DNA from: Alphaproteobacteria bacterium
Lineage (GTDB): Bacteria; Pseudomonadota; Alphaproteobacteria; Rhizobiales; Rhizobiaceae
Direction: 5' to 3'
Assembly (NCBI GenBank): GCA_030428345.1
Contig: JAUIBM010000256.1
Span: 1-5,342, forward strand
Length of the DNA stretch: 5,342 bases
Part shown: piece by piece, positions 5,306 to 5,342 of the stretch
How positions within the stretch are numbered: position 1 is the stretch's first letter
Layout of the letters: every line of letters begins with the position of its first letter
Notes under the pieces: generated by a model
What the model was told of the DNA's origin: nothing
Seen by the model: the letters and a program-made list of their open reading frames with translations, nothing else
The model's database searches: none
Made by a program: the position numbers and the translations under genes

Positions 5306-5342
5306 TGGAAGGCTATTCGCGCCAAGGCCGATGAGCTCGGGC

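Noticed and set aside
1..5342. A defence system, mobile island, CRISPR array or biosynthetic cluster
   Set aside because: All five genes are housekeeping or envelope families, base composition looks even throughout, and there are no recombinases, spaced repeat arrays, toxin-antitoxin pairs or restriction genes.

Overview
The window is GC-rich and densely coded, and it reads as an ordinary chromosomal segment of an alphaproteobacterium, most likely Rhizobiales (Hyphomicrobiales). This placement is an inference from protein character: a rhizobial-type Tgt C-terminus, a large mechanosensitive channel with a DUF3772-like N-terminus, a DUF4864 protein and an ACAD10/11-like phosphotransferase. I see no rRNA, tRNA, CRISPR array, insertion sequence, integrase or phage gene.

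Layout from left to right. Positions 1-674 (+) hold the C-terminal part of tgt, the tRNA-guanine transglycosylase of the queuosine pathway, cut off by the left edge. After a 71-bp convergent gap, everything else lies on the minus strand. In minus-strand transcription order this is: an APH/ACAD10-like phosphotransferase (5305-4241, its reading frame still open at the right edge); a secreted DUF4864 protein (4124-3663); an 816-residue MscS-family channel (3556-1106); and an 89-residue exported protein with a CxxxC motif (1015-746). The minus-strand genes are separated by about 90-116 bp. Two of these gaps carry promoter-like sequences and one carries a terminator-like hairpin, so the genes look like separate transcription units more than one tight operon. 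Three of the four minus-strand products carry signal peptides and act in the envelope or inner membrane. I see no clear shared pathway.

The most notable observation is in Tgt. Three of the four residues that bind structural zinc in characterised bacterial Tgt enzymes are replaced (Cys-Cys-Cys-His becomes Ser-Cys-Ala-Asn), at exactly conserved spacing, while the catalytic FDC motif and substrate-binding loops are intact. Smaller observations are an exact 18-bp in-frame tandem duplication next to a 9-bp-arm inverted repeat at the start of the mature channel protein, an inverted repeat in the channel's 5' region that covers both the putative -10 box and the only Shine-Dalgarno-like sequence, and an 8-bp direct repeat just upstream of the DUF4864 gene. 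I found no convincing evidence of a new multi-gene system.
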